Source: Neotabrizicola shimadae
GTDB taxonomy: Bacteria; Pseudomonadota; Alphaproteobacteria; Rhodobacterales; Rhodobacteraceae
DNA: 64,000 nucleotides
Reading direction: 5' to 3'
NCBI RefSeq assembly: GCF_019623905.1
Contig: NZ_CP069370.1
Coordinates: 744,001-808,000 of the forward strand
The notes beneath the pieces are model-generated. The model did not search any database, was not told the origin of the DNA, and saw only the letters and a program-made list of their open reading frames with translations. The position numbers and the translations under genes are program-made. This document shows positions 43,451 through 52,675 of the stretch, in pieces (the first letter of the stretch is position 1; each line of letters opens with the position of its first letter).

Positions 43451-44545
43451 TCAGGCGGCGGAATGGGCCGCGCCGAAGCTGTGGCTGGGATGGTGCGGGC
43501 GCGGCGGCTCTTCGGCCAGGCGTCCGTGGGTAAAGACAAGTTCGCGCGAACCTTCGCGGAAATCGGCAAAGGACTGGCGCGTGGCTGGCAGGCCCGGCCA
43601 GTGCAGTTCCATGCGGCCTTGCGCCGGGCGATAGAGGGCGGTGAACAGTGTGCCGAACCCCTCGCCATAGCGGGTGGAGTGCAGGGGCGGCGACAGGAAG
43701 CGATGGAGGAGCGAGGTCGCGGTGAACGGGCCGTCACCCATGGCGGCGGCGAGGGCCGAGAACCGCTCGGCGCTCTGGCTCAGCCGCCCGTGCCAGGGCC
43801 ATTCGACGCCCAGTTGGTGGTTCGTGGCAAAGCGGTCGGCCAACACCAGGGCAGGGCGGTCGGGCGACATCAGCACCGTGGCATGGGCGCCCGAGGCATC
43901 GACCAGGGTCAGGTTGTAGGCCATGTGGCAGGGCAGCGCCCGCAGCGCCTCGACCCCGTCCTGCACGTCGCGGCACATCTGCAGCACATAGCGCAGGATC
44001 AGCGGCACGCCGAAGCCCTGGCCATGGGCTGCCCGCCCGCCAAAAGCCAGCGAAACGGCCAGCCCGGCGGCGTTCATGCCGTCGGACAGGCCGGCCAGGC
44101 CATCGACCATGCCGATCACCGGGCGGCTGCCCCAGGCGGTGCGGAAAAGCACGCCTTCAAGGAGGCGCGGATCGAGGTCGTAGTTGCGGATCAGGCAGGG
44201 GCCGTCCTCATCGACCACGACCGCCTGCGCGCAATGCATCAGGTAACGGGGCGGCGACCAGAAGGTCAGGAAACAGGCGGCCCGGACATCCCCACCCACC
44301 ACGGCGACCAGGCGCTCCCAGATGGGCACGAACTCTGGCATGTGACGGCGCAGCGCCCGTTCGGCGCGCGCAAGGTCGGCCTCGCCGCCAGCGCGCTCGC
44401 CCAGCCAGCCGGACCAGCCCGGCCAGCCGTTCCAGAACACCTGCGCCCAGGCTGCCCCCGGCGCCTCTTCGGCAAGCCAGCGCAGCCGGACCGCTACCGG
44501 ATCGGTGCGGGGCGTGCGGGCTGGTCTTTCGGCATCATGGGTCAT
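43451..44545 (-). CDS. C45-family Ntn hydrolase / acyltransferase-like
   Basis: A 364-residue N-terminal-nucleophile-type protein of peptidase family C45, which includes isopenicillin-N acyltransferase and phospholipase-B-like enzymes. The expected nucleophile after autocleavage is C105 in LMHCAQAVVVDEDG. The family motif CLIRNYDLDP follows. GLSDGMNAAGLAVSLAFGG is the diagnostic oxyanion-region block, and FATNHQ occurs downstream. The about 104 residues before C105 would be the propeptide. No signal peptide. Predicted to cleave or transfer an acyl group on an amide-linked small molecule. First gene of the leftward trio; divergent from the ATP-grasp gene. Confidence 0.8.
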   Translation of the reverse strand: MTHDAERPARTPRTDPVAVRLRWLAEEAPGAAWAQVFWNGWPGWSGWLGERAGGEADLARAERALRRHMPEFVPIWERLVAVVGGDVRAACFLTFWSPPRYLMHCAQAVVVDEDGPCLIRNYDLDPRLLEGVLFRTAWGSRPVIGMVDGLAGLSDGMNAAGLAVSLAFGGRAAHGQGFGVPLILRYVLQMCRDVQDGVEALRALPCHMAYNLTLVDASGAHATVLMSPDRPALVLADRFATNHQLGVEWPWHGRLSQSAERFSALAAAMGDGPFTATSLLHRFLSPPLHSTRYGEGFGTLFTALYRPAQGRMELHWPGLPATRQSFADFREGSRELVFTHGRLAEEPPRPHHPSHSFGAAHSAA

Positions 44546-44783
44546 GTCGGAGAACGATCCACCCGCGCCTCGGGTGGTGTCAAGGACGGAATTCTCCCCC
44601 GCGAATGTTTCGTTTGGCGCTCGGCCGTAGCCGGATAGCGCCGCTCATCGCATCTTCGAAGACAACATCATGCTCCATGATGCGCCCGGGGTGCCTCGGC
44701 AGGCCGCGCTTGACGCGACGGCCTTTGGCGCGCGAAGGTCGGGTCAGGCCCCGATCACAGGGGCGGCCCCAGGGGAGTGAACG

Positions 44784-46238
44784 ATGACGAAGGATCGGCC
44801 AAAGCTGAAATCGCTCAGCGAAATCTACCGCTTCTTCCGGCGGAACGAGACGCCGATCTACATGATCACGCCGACGCCCTTCAGCCTTCTTGGCCTGGAC
44901 CAGTGGGTCGGTGGCCTGGAGTACGTCAACTACTTCGACATCTTCGAAGGGGCGCATCCGCGCTGCTTCATTCCGCGCATCGGCGAAAAGCCCGAGTTCA
45001 AGTCGATGGAGGATGTGGGCAACTACCTCCTGGACCATCCCGACTTTCGCGCCCACGTGAAGGCGCGTCCGCGCGGCAAGGCGCTGTTCGTGATGTTCGA
45101 CGAAGAGACCGAGGCGCTGTGCGACGAGGTCGGCGTGGACCTGGCGCTGCCGCCCTTCGGCTTGCGCAACCGGCTGGACAGCAAGATCGAGACGACGCGG
45201 CTTGGCAACGAGGCCGGCGTCGCCTCGGCGCCCAATGTGCTTGGCACGGCAGACAGTTACGAAGAGCTTTGCAAGCTGGCCAAGAAGGCGAAGCTGGGCC
45301 AGGATCTTGTGGTGCAGACGCCCTATGGCGACAGCGGCCGGACGACCTTCTTCATCAAGGATGCCGAGGATTGGGAGCGTTATGCGCCCAAGATCATCGG
45401 CCAGGACCTGAAGGTGATGAAGCGGATCAACCACCTGCCCGGCACGATCGAAGGCTGCGCCACGCGGCACGGCACGCTCGTCGGGCCGGTCATGACCGAC
45501 ATCACCGGGTTCGAGGAGATCACGCCCTACAAGGGCGGCTGGTGCGGCAACGACATGGCGCCCGACATCCTGCCCCACGGCGTGCCGCACAAGGTGCGAA
45601 AGATGGCGCGCAAGTTCGGCGACCGGCTCTATGCCGAGGGCTACAAGGGCGTGTTCTGCCTGGACTTCCTTCTGGATACCGACACGCACGAGGTCTACCT
45701 GGGCGAGTTGAACCCGCGCATCTCGGGCGCCTCGCCGCCGACCAACCTTATCACCTCGACCTACGGAGGGGTGCCCCTGTTCCTCTTCCATCTGCTGGAA
45801 TTCATGGATGTCGACTGGGAGATCGACCTGAAAGAGGTGCAGGACCGCTGGAGCGACTATGACAACTGGACCCAGCTTGTGCTGAAGCAGACCGAGGACA
45901 AGGTGGAGCTTCTGACCAAGGCGCCCCGCTCAGGCATCTGGAAGATGGCGCCGGACGGGTCGGTGCATTTCCTGCGGCCCGCGCTGAACGTGCAGTCCCT
46001 GGGCGACGAGAGCGAGGCCTTCTACCTGCGCGTCTATGGCCAGGGCGACTATTGCTATCACGGCGCGGACCTGGGGATCCTGATGACGCGGGGGCGGATG
46101 CAGTCGGCCGATCGGCAGCTTCTGGACCGGGCGAAGAAGTGGAATGCCGGGATCAAGTCGCAGTTCGTGAGCGTTCCGCTGACGCCGCAGATGGACATGG
46201 CACCGCCGCCGGATTTCGCCTCGGGCAAGTGGTACTGA
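44784..46238 (+). CDS. ATP-grasp ligase, biotin-carboxylase-like
   Basis: A 484-residue protein of the ATP-grasp superfamily. The nucleotide-binding central part includes VVQTPYGDSGRTTFFIKD (glycine-rich grasp loop) and GYKGVFCLDFLLDTDTHEVYLGELNPRISGASPPTNLIT, in which Asp, Glu and Asn bind ATP magnesium. The C-terminal about 130 residues (from DNWTQLVLKQ) form a separate beta-rich region. There is no biotin or acyl carrier context, so carboxylase activity is unlikely; ligation of an amino acid or amine to a carboxylate is the parsimonious guess. GGGGAG is seven bases before the ATG. It stands alone, divergent from the C45 gene and convergent with the M19 gene. Confidence 0.8.
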   Translation: MTKDRPKLKSLSEIYRFFRRNETPIYMITPTPFSLLGLDQWVGGLEYVNYFDIFEGAHPRCFIPRIGEKPEFKSMEDVGNYLLDHPDFRAHVKARPRGKALFVMFDEETEALCDEVGVDLALPPFGLRNRLDSKIETTRLGNEAGVASAPNVLGTADSYEELCKLAKKAKLGQDLVVQTPYGDSGRTTFFIKDAEDWERYAPKIIGQDLKVMKRINHLPGTIEGCATRHGTLVGPVMTDITGFEEITPYKGGWCGNDMAPDILPHGVPHKVRKMARKFGDRLYAEGYKGVFCLDFLLDTDTHEVYLGELNPRISGASPPTNLITSTYGGVPLFLFHLLEFMDVDWEIDLKEVQDRWSDYDNWTQLVLKQTEDKVELLTKAPRSGIWKMAPDGSVHFLRPALNVQSLGDESEAFYLRVYGQGDYCYHGADLGILMTRGRMQSADRQLLDRAKKWNAGIKSQFVSVPLTPQMDMAPPPDFASGKWY

Positions 46239-46257
46239 CCCGCGCCACCAAATGAGG

Positions 46258-46284
46258 GCTTTCCCCGCCGCCGGCGGGGAAAGC
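46258..46284. terminator. Bidirectional terminator-like hairpin
   Basis: GCTTTCCCCGCC and GGCGGGGAAAGC form a perfect 12-bp stem with a GCC loop, placed between the convergent ATP-grasp and dipeptidase genes. AAA/TTT at the stem base is the only AT stretch. Confidence 0.7.
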
Positions 46285-46286
46285 GG

Positions 46287-47354
46287 TCAGCCGCCCCAGG
46301 TGCGCTCCAGCACGCCGATCCAGTTCTCGTGGCAGAGCCTGCGCATGAGCCGATCATCATAGCCATGGGCCCGCATCGCGTCTTGCAGCCGCACGAGGCC
46401 GGTGACATCGCCGATGTCCTTGGGCACCGTCGCCCCGTCGAAGTCCGACCCCAGCCCGACATGGTCCTCGCCCACGTGATGGATCAGGTGGTCCAGGTGG
46501 CGCAGCATCGGGTCCAGCGTCATGTCGGGCGACTGGCGACCATCGTCGCGCAGGAAGACGGTGGCGAAGTTGAGGCCCACCATGCCCCCGGAATCGCGGA
46601 TCACCGCCAGCTGGCGGTCCGTCAGGTTGCGGGTGGTCTGGGTGACGGCATGGGCGTTGGAATGGGTGGCGACCAAGGGCGCATTTGAGATGCGGGCCAC
46701 GTCGTCGAAGCCCTTTTCGTTGATGTGGCTGAGATCCACCATGATGCGAAGCTCGTTGCAGAGCCGGATCAGGTCCTTGCCCGCCTCGGTCAGGCCCGGC
46801 CCCGTGTCGGGGTGGCCGGGAAAACGGAAGGGCACGCCGTGGCCAAACACCGTGGGGCGCGACCAGACCGGGCCAAGCGACCGCAGGCCCATCTGGTGAT
46901 AGAGGTACAGCGCGTCCAGATCCTCGCCGATGGGTTCGGCGCCTTCCATGTGCATAATGCCGAAGATCGTACCCTTGGCCATGCAGTCGCGGATATCGGC
47001 GACCGAGCGGGCAATCTTGAACGACCCTGGCGCGGCACGTTCCATCCACAGAAGATGGCCCGCCATGGCCAGCGCCACCGGCTGCGCCTTCTCGGCCGGG
47101 ATCAGGTCGGGCAGCGGCAGGTCATAGGGCGGGTTGTCCATGAGCGCGTCATGGGCATCAAGATCCTCGGTCGAGGGCGAGGAGATGTAGATCGCGAAGA
47201 AACCGCCCGCAAAATGGCCTGCCTTCATGCGCGGAAGGTCAAGGTGCCCCTTGCCGTCGCCCTGAAGCCAGATCGACACCCGGTCGTCTGGGGCGTGCAA
47301 CAGCCGCAGGAGAAAATCGTTGTGGCCGTCGATCACGGGCAGGGGGGCGGTCAT
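46287..47354 (-). CDS. Membrane dipeptidase, peptidase family M19
   Basis: A 355-residue zinc peptidase of the amidohydrolase fold. The metal site starts with H11 and D13 (VIDGHNDF), then MHMEGAEPIGEDL (bridging Glu), VDLSHINEKGF and ATHSNAHAV (His ligands) and GLGSDFDGA. M19 enzymes cleave dipeptides, including ones with C-terminal D-residues, and open the beta-lactam ring of carbapenems. The start at 47354 is chosen because it places VIDGHND in the family position; upstream in-frame residues are not conserved. It ends the leftward peptide-importer operon, 52 bases after the last ATPase. No signal peptide, so it would act on imported dipeptides in the cytosol. Confidence 0.88.
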   Translation of the reverse strand: MTAPLPVIDGHNDFLLRLLHAPDDRVSIWLQGDGKGHLDLPRMKAGHFAGGFFAIYISSPSTEDLDAHDALMDNPPYDLPLPDLIPAEKAQPVALAMAGHLLWMERAAPGSFKIARSVADIRDCMAKGTIFGIMHMEGAEPIGEDLDALYLYHQMGLRSLGPVWSRPTVFGHGVPFRFPGHPDTGPGLTEAGKDLIRLCNELRIMVDLSHINEKGFDDVARISNAPLVATHSNAHAVTQTTRNLTDRQLAVIRDSGGMVGLNFATVFLRDDGRQSPDMTLDPMLRHLDHLIHHVGEDHVGLGSDFDGATVPKDIGDVTGLVRLQDAMRAHGYDDRLMRRLCHENWIGVLERTWGG

Positions 47355-47406
47355 GAGGTGTCCTTTCCGGGCGGCCGGGGATTCGGAGACAGGATGCAGC
47401 AGCGGC

Positions 47407-48180
47407 TCAGGAGGGTCCAGAGACCGGATCGAGCATCCTGTCCGCCGAGGCGGCAAACAGGCTACGCGCATAATCGGTGGTCATGCGACCGGCCGAGAGG
47501 TCGGCGTGGCGTAATTCCTCGACCGCGCGGCCATGCTGCATGACCAGCACGCGGTCGCACATGTGGTCGATCACGGCAAGGTCGTGGCTGACCATCAGGA
47601 AGGTGAGGCCGCGCTCGGCGCGCAGGCGGTTCAAGAGGTTCAGAGTCTCCGCCTGCACCGAGGCGTCCAGCGCCGAGGTGGGTTCGTCCAGCAGCAGGAT
47701 TTCCGGCTCCAGCATCAGCGCGCGGGCGATGGCGACGCGCTGGCGCTGGCCGCCGGACAACTGGTGCGGATAACGGAAGCGGAAATTCGCAGGCAGACCG
47801 ACATCGGTCAGCGCCGTGGTCACTCGGGCATCGGTGTCGCGGATTCCGTGGATCGCCAGCGGCTCGCTCAGGGTGCGGTCGATGGTGTGGCGGGGGTGCA
47901 GGCTGGAATAGGGATCCTGGAACACCATCTGCACCCGCCGCGAGAAGCCCGCGTCGCGCGGCGAAGGCAAGGGCTTGCCATCCAGCCGGATGGTGCCGCC
48001 GCTGATCGGGGCCAGCCCGCAGATCGCGCGCAGGATGGTGGATTTGCCCGATCCGGATTCACCCACCAGACCATAGCTTTCCTTCGCCTCGACCTTGAGG
48101 GTCACATCCTGCACAGCGCGGACGTCACGGCCCTTGACCTCGAAGGTGACAGAAAGGGTGTCGATTTCCAGCAAGGCCAT
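47407..48180 (-). CDS. Peptide ABC transporter ATPase, DppF/OppF type
   Basis: A 257-residue ATPase. Walker A is GESGSGKST (residues about 39-47), the Q-loop is VFQDPYSSLHPRHT, the signature is LSGGQRQR, Walker B is ILLLDEP and the switch His lies in MVSHD. The FQDPYSSLHPR pattern is typical of dipeptide/oligopeptide importers. It lacks the Cys-rich C-terminal tail of longer DppF proteins. Its ATG shares a base with the stop of the sister ATPase (TGATG). An upstream in-frame start at 48192 is dropped for this reason. Confidence 0.92.
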   Translation of the reverse strand: MALLEIDTLSVTFEVKGRDVRAVQDVTLKVEAKESYGLVGESGSGKSTILRAICGLAPISGGTIRLDGKPLPSPRDAGFSRRVQMVFQDPYSSLHPRHTIDRTLSEPLAIHGIRDTDARVTTALTDVGLPANFRFRYPHQLSGGQRQRVAIARALMLEPEILLLDEPTSALDASVQAETLNLLNRLRAERGLTFLMVSHDLAVIDHMCDRVLVMQHGRAVEELRHADLSAGRMTTDYARSLFAASADRMLDPVSGPS

Positions 48181-49010
48181 CAGCGCGCCCAATCCGCTTG
48201 TCTGTCCAGCACCGGCAGCGGCTCGCGCGGGCCGCCGATGCGGGGCAGGCAGTTCAGAAGCCCTCGCGTATAGGGGTGTCTCGCGTTCAACAGGTCGCGC
48301 GCCGCCAGTTCCTCGACGATCTTGCCCTTGTACATCACCAGAACCCGGTCGCAGAACCGCGCCACCAGCCGAAGGTCGTGGCTGATGAAGATCAGCCCCA
48401 TGCCCCGGTCGCGCACCAGGGCATCGAGGATCGACAGCACTTCGGCCTGAACCGTGACGTCCAGCGCCGAGGTCGGCTCGTCCGCGATCAAAAGATCGGG
48501 GTTCGGGATCAGCATCATCGCGATCATCACGCGCTGGCCCATGCCGCCCGAAAGCTCGTGCGGATAGCTGTCCATCACCCGGTCGGGATCGCGGATCTGC
48601 ACCGCTTCCAGCGCAGCCACGGCGCGCTTGTGCGCCTCGGTCTTGTTGACATGGTCGCGGCGACGCAGGCCTTCCATCAGTTGCGCGCCGACCCGCATCA
48701 CCGGGTTCAGCGAGAACTTGGGGTCCTGCATCACCATGGCCATGCGGTGCCCGCGCAGACCCCTCATCTCTGTCTCGCTGGCGCGGGTCAGGTCGATGCC
48801 GTCGAAGGTCATCTCGTCAGCGTCGATCCGCCCCGGCGGCCGGATCAGGCGCAGCACGGATCGCCCGGTCATGGTCTTGCCCGAGCCGCTTTCGCCCACA
48901 ATGCCAAGCCGTTCACGGCCAAGGCTGAAATCGACGCCGCGCACCGCCTCGACCTTGCCGGCCTCGGTGTCGAAGGTCACGCGCAGGTTTCGCACCGAAA
49001 GCAGCGTCAT
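48180..49010 (-). CDS. Peptide ABC transporter ATPase, DppD/OppD type
   Basis: A 276-residue ATPase. Walker A is GESGSGKTM (about 35-43; a Met follows the Thr in place of the usual Ser/Thr), the Q-loop is [17 protein letters not shown], the signature region is [13 protein letters not shown], Walker B is LLIADEP and the switch His is in FISHDLR. It forms the heterodimeric motor with the DppF-type protein. ATG at 49010 overlaps the permease stop by four bases (ATGA). The signature Gly-Met-Gly-Gln is common in DppD proteins. Confidence 0.92.
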   Translation of the reverse strand: MTLLSVRNLRVTFDTEAGKVEAVRGVDFSLGRERLGIVGESGSGKTMTGRSVLRLIRPPGRIDADEMTFDGIDLTRASETEMRGLRGHRMAMVMQDPKFSLNPVMRVGAQLMEGLRRRDHVNKTEAHKRAVAALEAVQIRDPDRVMDSYPHELSGGMGQRVMIAMMLIPNPDLLIADEPTSALDVTVQAEVLSILDALVRDRGMGLIFISHDLRLVARFCDRVLVMYKGKIVEELAARDLLNARHPYTRGLLNCLPRIGGPREPLPVLDRQADWAR

Positions 49011-49909
49011 CGCCCGGCGCTCCTTGGGTCCAGCACGTCGCGCAGGCCATCGCCCAAAAGGTTGAAGCCAAGCGAGACGGTGAAGATGGCAAGGCCGGGC
49101 ATCGTGGCAACCCACCATTGTTCGAACAGGAACTTGCGGCCGGCGCTGATCATCACGCCCCATTCCGGCAGGGGGGGCTGCACCCCGAGGCCCAGGAAGC
49201 CCAAGCCCGCGGCCGTCAGGATCACCCCTGCCATGTCCAGTGTGACGCGGATGATGACCGAAGGCAGGCACATCGGCATGATGTGGCCCCAGATGATGCG
49301 CGCCGCTCCGGCCCCTTGCAGGCGCACGGCGGCGATGTAGTCGGACTTGCGCACCGTCAGCGTCTCTGCCCGTGCCACGCGGGCATAGGGCGGCCAGGAG
49401 GTGACGGCGATGGCCAGAACCGCGTTTTCCATCCCAGGACCTAGCACGGCGACAAGGGCAAGGGCGAGGATCAGCTTCGGGAAGGCCAGGAAGATATCGG
49501 TGATCCGCATCAGGATCTCGTCCGTCCAGCCGCCGAAATAGCCGGCGACCGTGCCGACCAGCAGCCCGAAGACCGGCGCAGTCAGCGCCACCATGACCAC
49601 GATGGTCAGGGTGATGCGGGCGCCGTAGATGATGCGCGACAGGATATCGCGGCCGAAATCGTCGGTGCCCAGCCAGTTGCCGGGCGTGCCGGGCGGCAAG
49701 AGGCGGCGCGACAAGTCCTGCGTGATCGGGTCATGCGGCGCCAGCACGGGCGCGAAAGCTGCCATCAGCACCAGCGCCAGCACGATGAAGAGGCCGATCA
49801 TCGCCAGGGGGTTGCGGCGCAGCCGCAGCCAGCTGAGCCAGGCCTGCCCCAGGCGGGCCTGCCAGCGCGAGGCGGGAGAGGGGTCGCGCAGCCATTCGGT
49901 CAGGGTCAT
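49007..49909 (-). CDS. Peptide ABC transporter permease, DppC/OppC type
   Basis: A 300-residue inner-membrane permease. The first membrane segment is at about 37-58, after a cytoplasmic N-terminus with SWLRLRRNPLAMIG. The OppC-type motif LGTDDFGRDILSRIIYGARITL follows, the EAA-like loop is VRKSDYIAAVRLQGAGAARIIWGHIMP, and segments at about 94-140 and 205-285 complete the fold. The start at 49909 overlaps the DppB stop by four bases. It forms the channel with the DppB-type protein. Confidence 0.92.
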   Translation of the reverse strand: MTLTEWLRDPSPASRWQARLGQAWLSWLRLRRNPLAMIGLFIVLALVLMAAFAPVLAPHDPITQDLSRRLLPPGTPGNWLGTDDFGRDILSRIIYGARITLTIVVMVALTAPVFGLLVGTVAGYFGGWTDEILMRITDIFLAFPKLILALALVAVLGPGMENAVLAIAVTSWPPYARVARAETLTVRKSDYIAAVRLQGAGAARIIWGHIMPMCLPSVIIRVTLDMAGVILTAAGLGFLGLGVQPPLPEWGVMISAGRKFLFEQWWVATMPGLAIFTVSLGFNLLGDGLRDVLDPRSAGR

Positions 49910-50973
49910 GCGCGTGCCCTCGGATCGACAAGGCGGTACAGGATGTCGGACAACATGTTCAGGCCGACGAAGCAGAAGCCCACCACGATGGTTCCGCCCA
50001 GGACCGCCGGCATGTCGCTGACCATCAGTGCGTCGGTTATGTAACTTCCGATGCCGGGCCAGGCGAAGATCGTCTCGGTCAGGACCGCGCCCTCCAGCAG
50101 ATAGGCATAGCTGAGCGCGATGACGGTGATCAGCGGCACCAGCACGTTGCGCATGGCATGGACCCAGATCACCCGCCGTTCCGGCATCCCCTTGACCCGG
50201 GCGGTGGTGATGTATTCCTGGCCCAACTCGTTCATCATGAAGCTGCGCGTCATCCGGCTGATGTAGGCCATTGAGATATAACCCAGAATCCCGGCCGGCA
50301 GGATGATGTGGGAGAAGGCGTTCCAGAACATGTCCCACTGTCCGGCCAGGGCGGTATCGACCAGGATCATGCCGGTCATCGGCTCCATCTCGAAGTCGAA
50401 GGTCATCTGGTAGGCAACATCCAGGCGCCCCGGCCCGCCGACCCAACCCAACTGGCCGTAGAAGAGCAGAAGCCCCATCAGGCCCAGCCAGAACACCGGC
50501 ATGGAATAGCCCATCAGGCCCACCAGCCGCACCAGCTGGTCGATCCACGAACCCGGCCTTGTGGCGGCCAGAACGCCCGCAGGCACGCCCACCAGAACCC
50601 CCAGGATGGTGGCCAGCGTGGCAAGCTCCAGCGTGGCGGGGAAGTAGCGCTTGATCTCTTCCAGCACCGGGTCGCGGGTTCGCACCGAAAGACCCAGATC
50701 GCCCTGCATCACGTCGCGCACATAGATGCCGAACTGCTGCCACAGCGGCAGGTCCAGGCCCAGTTTCTGGTGCAGCTCGGCGATCTGCTCGGCCGAGGCC
50801 CGCTCGCCCAGGATGGCGTGCGCAGGATCGATCGGCACCACGCGGGCGATCAGGAAGGTCACGAGCAACAGCCCGAGGAAGGTTGCGGCCAGCGATAGCG
50901 CGATGCCGGCGGTCTGGCGCAAGACTCGGCCAGTTGCGCTGCGGCGCGGCGAGGAAAGGGCGGGGGAGGTCAT
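49906..50973 (-). CDS. Peptide ABC transporter permease, DppB/OppB type
   Basis: A 355-residue inner-membrane permease. The first membrane segment is about residues 25-48 (GIALSLAATFLGLLLVTFLIARVVP). The family region DPAHAILGERASAEQIAELHQKLGLDLPLWQQFGIYV is periplasmic. The EAA-like loop is QEYITTARVKGMPERRVIWVHAMRNVLVP. The N-terminus with SSPRRSATGRVLRQ is a short basic cytoplasmic tail. It follows the binding-protein gene after 46 bases containing a stable hairpin. Confidence 0.92.
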   Translation of the reverse strand: MTSPALSSPRRSATGRVLRQTAGIALSLAATFLGLLLVTFLIARVVPIDPAHAILGERASAEQIAELHQKLGLDLPLWQQFGIYVRDVMQGDLGLSVRTRDPVLEEIKRYFPATLELATLATILGVLVGVPAGVLAATRPGSWIDQLVRLVGLMGYSMPVFWLGLMGLLLFYGQLGWVGGPGRLDVAYQMTFDFEMEPMTGMILVDTALAGQWDMFWNAFSHIILPAGILGYISMAYISRMTRSFMMNELGQEYITTARVKGMPERRVIWVHAMRNVLVPLITVIALSYAYLLEGAVLTETIFAWPGIGSYITDALMVSDMPAVLGGTIVVGFCFVGLNMLSDILYRLVDPRARA

Positions 50974-50987
50974 GCGGGGGAAAGGCT

Positions 50988-51013
50988 GGCGCGCCGGATC
51001 GCTCCGGCGCGCC
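50988..51013 (-). terminator. Intercistronic GC hairpin after the peptide-binding protein gene
   Basis: GGCGCGCCGGA and TCCGGCGCGCC make a perfect 11-bp stem around TCGC, six bases after the binding-protein stop and just before the DppB-type gene. No U tract. The same arrangement recurs after the binding-protein genes of the amino-acid and sugar importers. Confidence 0.65.
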
Positions 51014-51019
51014 GCCGGA

Positions 51020-52618
51020 TCACTTGGTGACCAGCCAGTAGGCGGCCGAGTCGATCGCGCCGCCGGTGTAGAAGTTCTCGACGTTCGCCTGCATCCCGGT
51101 CTGGTAGCCGATCTGGAACATCACGATGAAGGGCGAGGTCTCGCGGTGCTTCTTCTGCAGTTCCTCGTACATCGCCTTGCGCTTGCCGGCGTCCATTTCC
51201 ATGACGGCCGCCTGGCTCATCGCCGTCAGTTCGCCCGGATCATAGGCATTACGCCAGGCAAGGTAGCCCGTGTTCTGCGCCTCGTCCGAGTTGTCGGGGT
51301 TTTCGGCAAAGGTCGAAGAGTTGGTGTTGGGGTCGGGATAGTCCGGGCCCCAGCTTTGCAGCGTGGCATCGTGCTGGCGGGCGCGATAGCGTTTCAGCTG
51401 CTCTGCCCCTTCGCCGACGTTCAGTTCCACCGTGATGCCGGCCTGACCGAAGGTGTTCTGGATCGACTGCGCCATGTCCATCCGGTCCGACGCGTTGCGT
51501 ACGTCCAGCACGACCTTCGGGTTCTGGACGCCCGACTCCGCCACCAGCGCCTTGGCCTTCTCGATATCCAGCGAGTAGGGGTTGTCCTCCAGCGCGCCCA
51601 AATAGCCGATGGGCAGGAAGGACTGGTGCACCACCTCGGTGCCCTTCAGGAAGGTGTCCACCATGCCCTGGTAGTCGATGGCATAGCGCATCGCATCCAG
51701 GAACTTCTGGTTCTTGTACATCTCGTTCTTCTGGTTGAACGAGAGGTAGAAGATCTGCCCGCCGACATCCGGCTGCACCTTCACCGCCGCGTTGCCGGCC
51801 AGGCCCTCGATGTCGGTGGGGGTCAGTTCCCGCGCGATGTCGATGTCGCCCTTTTCCAGCTGCAGGCGCTGAGTCGCGGCTTCCGGAATGTGCTGCATGA
51901 AGACCTTCGAAATCTTCGCCGGCCCGCGCCAATGCGTCGGGTTGGCCTCCAGCACATAGCCTTCGTTCGGCTTGAAGGACTTCAGGACATAGGCGCCCGA
52001 ACCGGCCGAGTTCGACTTCAGCCATTCGTTGCCCATGTCGCCGTTTGCGTCATGCTCCATGACGGTCTTCTGGTCGACGATCGAGGCGACGCCAGCGGTC
52101 AGGATGTTGTAGACGAAGGTTGGCGCATAGGCCTTGTCGACCTTGAAGGTCAGCGTGTCGCCGTCTGCGGTGATCATCTGGTCAACGTTCTCGGCCGACC
52201 AGCCGAACTGGTTCAGAATGAAGGCCGGGGTCTTGTTGATTTTGACGGCGCGTTGCAGCGAGAAGGCCGCATCCGCCGCGGTGACAGGGTTGCCCGACGC
52301 GAAGGTGATGCCCGGCTTCATCTTGAAGCTGTAGGTCACACCGTCATCGGCCACCGACCAGCTTTCCGCCAGGCCGGGCACCAGCTCCTTTGAGACCGGG
52401 TCCAGCTCGATCAGCCCGTCATAGGTGTTGTTCACCACGTCGAGCCCCGAAAACTCATAGGCCTCGTGCGGGTCAAGCGAGACGATGTCGTCGATGGCAT
52501 CGGCGATGACCAGCGTGTCGGCCGGCGTCGCCGCCATCAGGGCGACCGGCGCGGTACCCAGCAGAAGGGCGGCAAGTCCAACGGCGCCCGCGCGGCGCAG
52601 GCGTGCTTCGAAAGTCAT
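51020..52618 (-). CDS. dppA: Peptide ABC transporter substrate-binding protein, DppA/OppA type
   Basis: A 532-residue periplasmic solute-binding protein family 5. Signal peptide about 1-30 (MTFEARLRRAGAVGLAALLLGTAPVALMAA). The mature start DTLVIADAIDDIVSLDPHEAYEFSGLDVVNNTYDGL is the family lead and LVPGLAESWSVADDGVTYSFKMKPGITFASGNPVTAADAAFS the central signature. AGGGAG is seven bases before the ATG; an upstream in-frame frame to 52744 is discarded. First gene of the leftward peptide-importer operon. The ligand is a peptide or amide of unknown type; the neighbouring C45, nitrilase, ATP-grasp and amine oxidase genes hint at something other than ordinary dipeptides. Confidence 0.9.
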   Translation of the reverse strand: MTFEARLRRAGAVGLAALLLGTAPVALMAATPADTLVIADAIDDIVSLDPHEAYEFSGLDVVNNTYDGLIELDPVSKELVPGLAESWSVADDGVTYSFKMKPGITFASGNPVTAADAAFSLQRAVKINKTPAFILNQFGWSAENVDQMITADGDTLTFKVDKAYAPTFVYNILTAGVASIVDQKTVMEHDANGDMGNEWLKSNSAGSGAYVLKSFKPNEGYVLEANPTHWRGPAKISKVFMQHIPEAATQRLQLEKGDIDIARELTPTDIEGLAGNAAVKVQPDVGGQIFYLSFNQKNEMYKNQKFLDAMRYAIDYQGMVDTFLKGTEVVHQSFLPIGYLGALEDNPYSLDIEKAKALVAESGVQNPKVVLDVRNASDRMDMAQSIQNTFGQAGITVELNVGEGAEQLKRYRARQHDATLQSWGPDYPDPNTNSSTFAENPDNSDEAQNTGYLAWRNAYDPGELTAMSQAAVMEMDAGKRKAMYEELQKKHRETSPFIVMFQIGYQTGMQANVENFYTGGAIDSAAYWLVTK

Positions 52619-52675
52619 TCTCAACTCCCTGTTTTTATTGGGCTTCATCTCGGCTACCGCAGGCGGTCTGCGACT

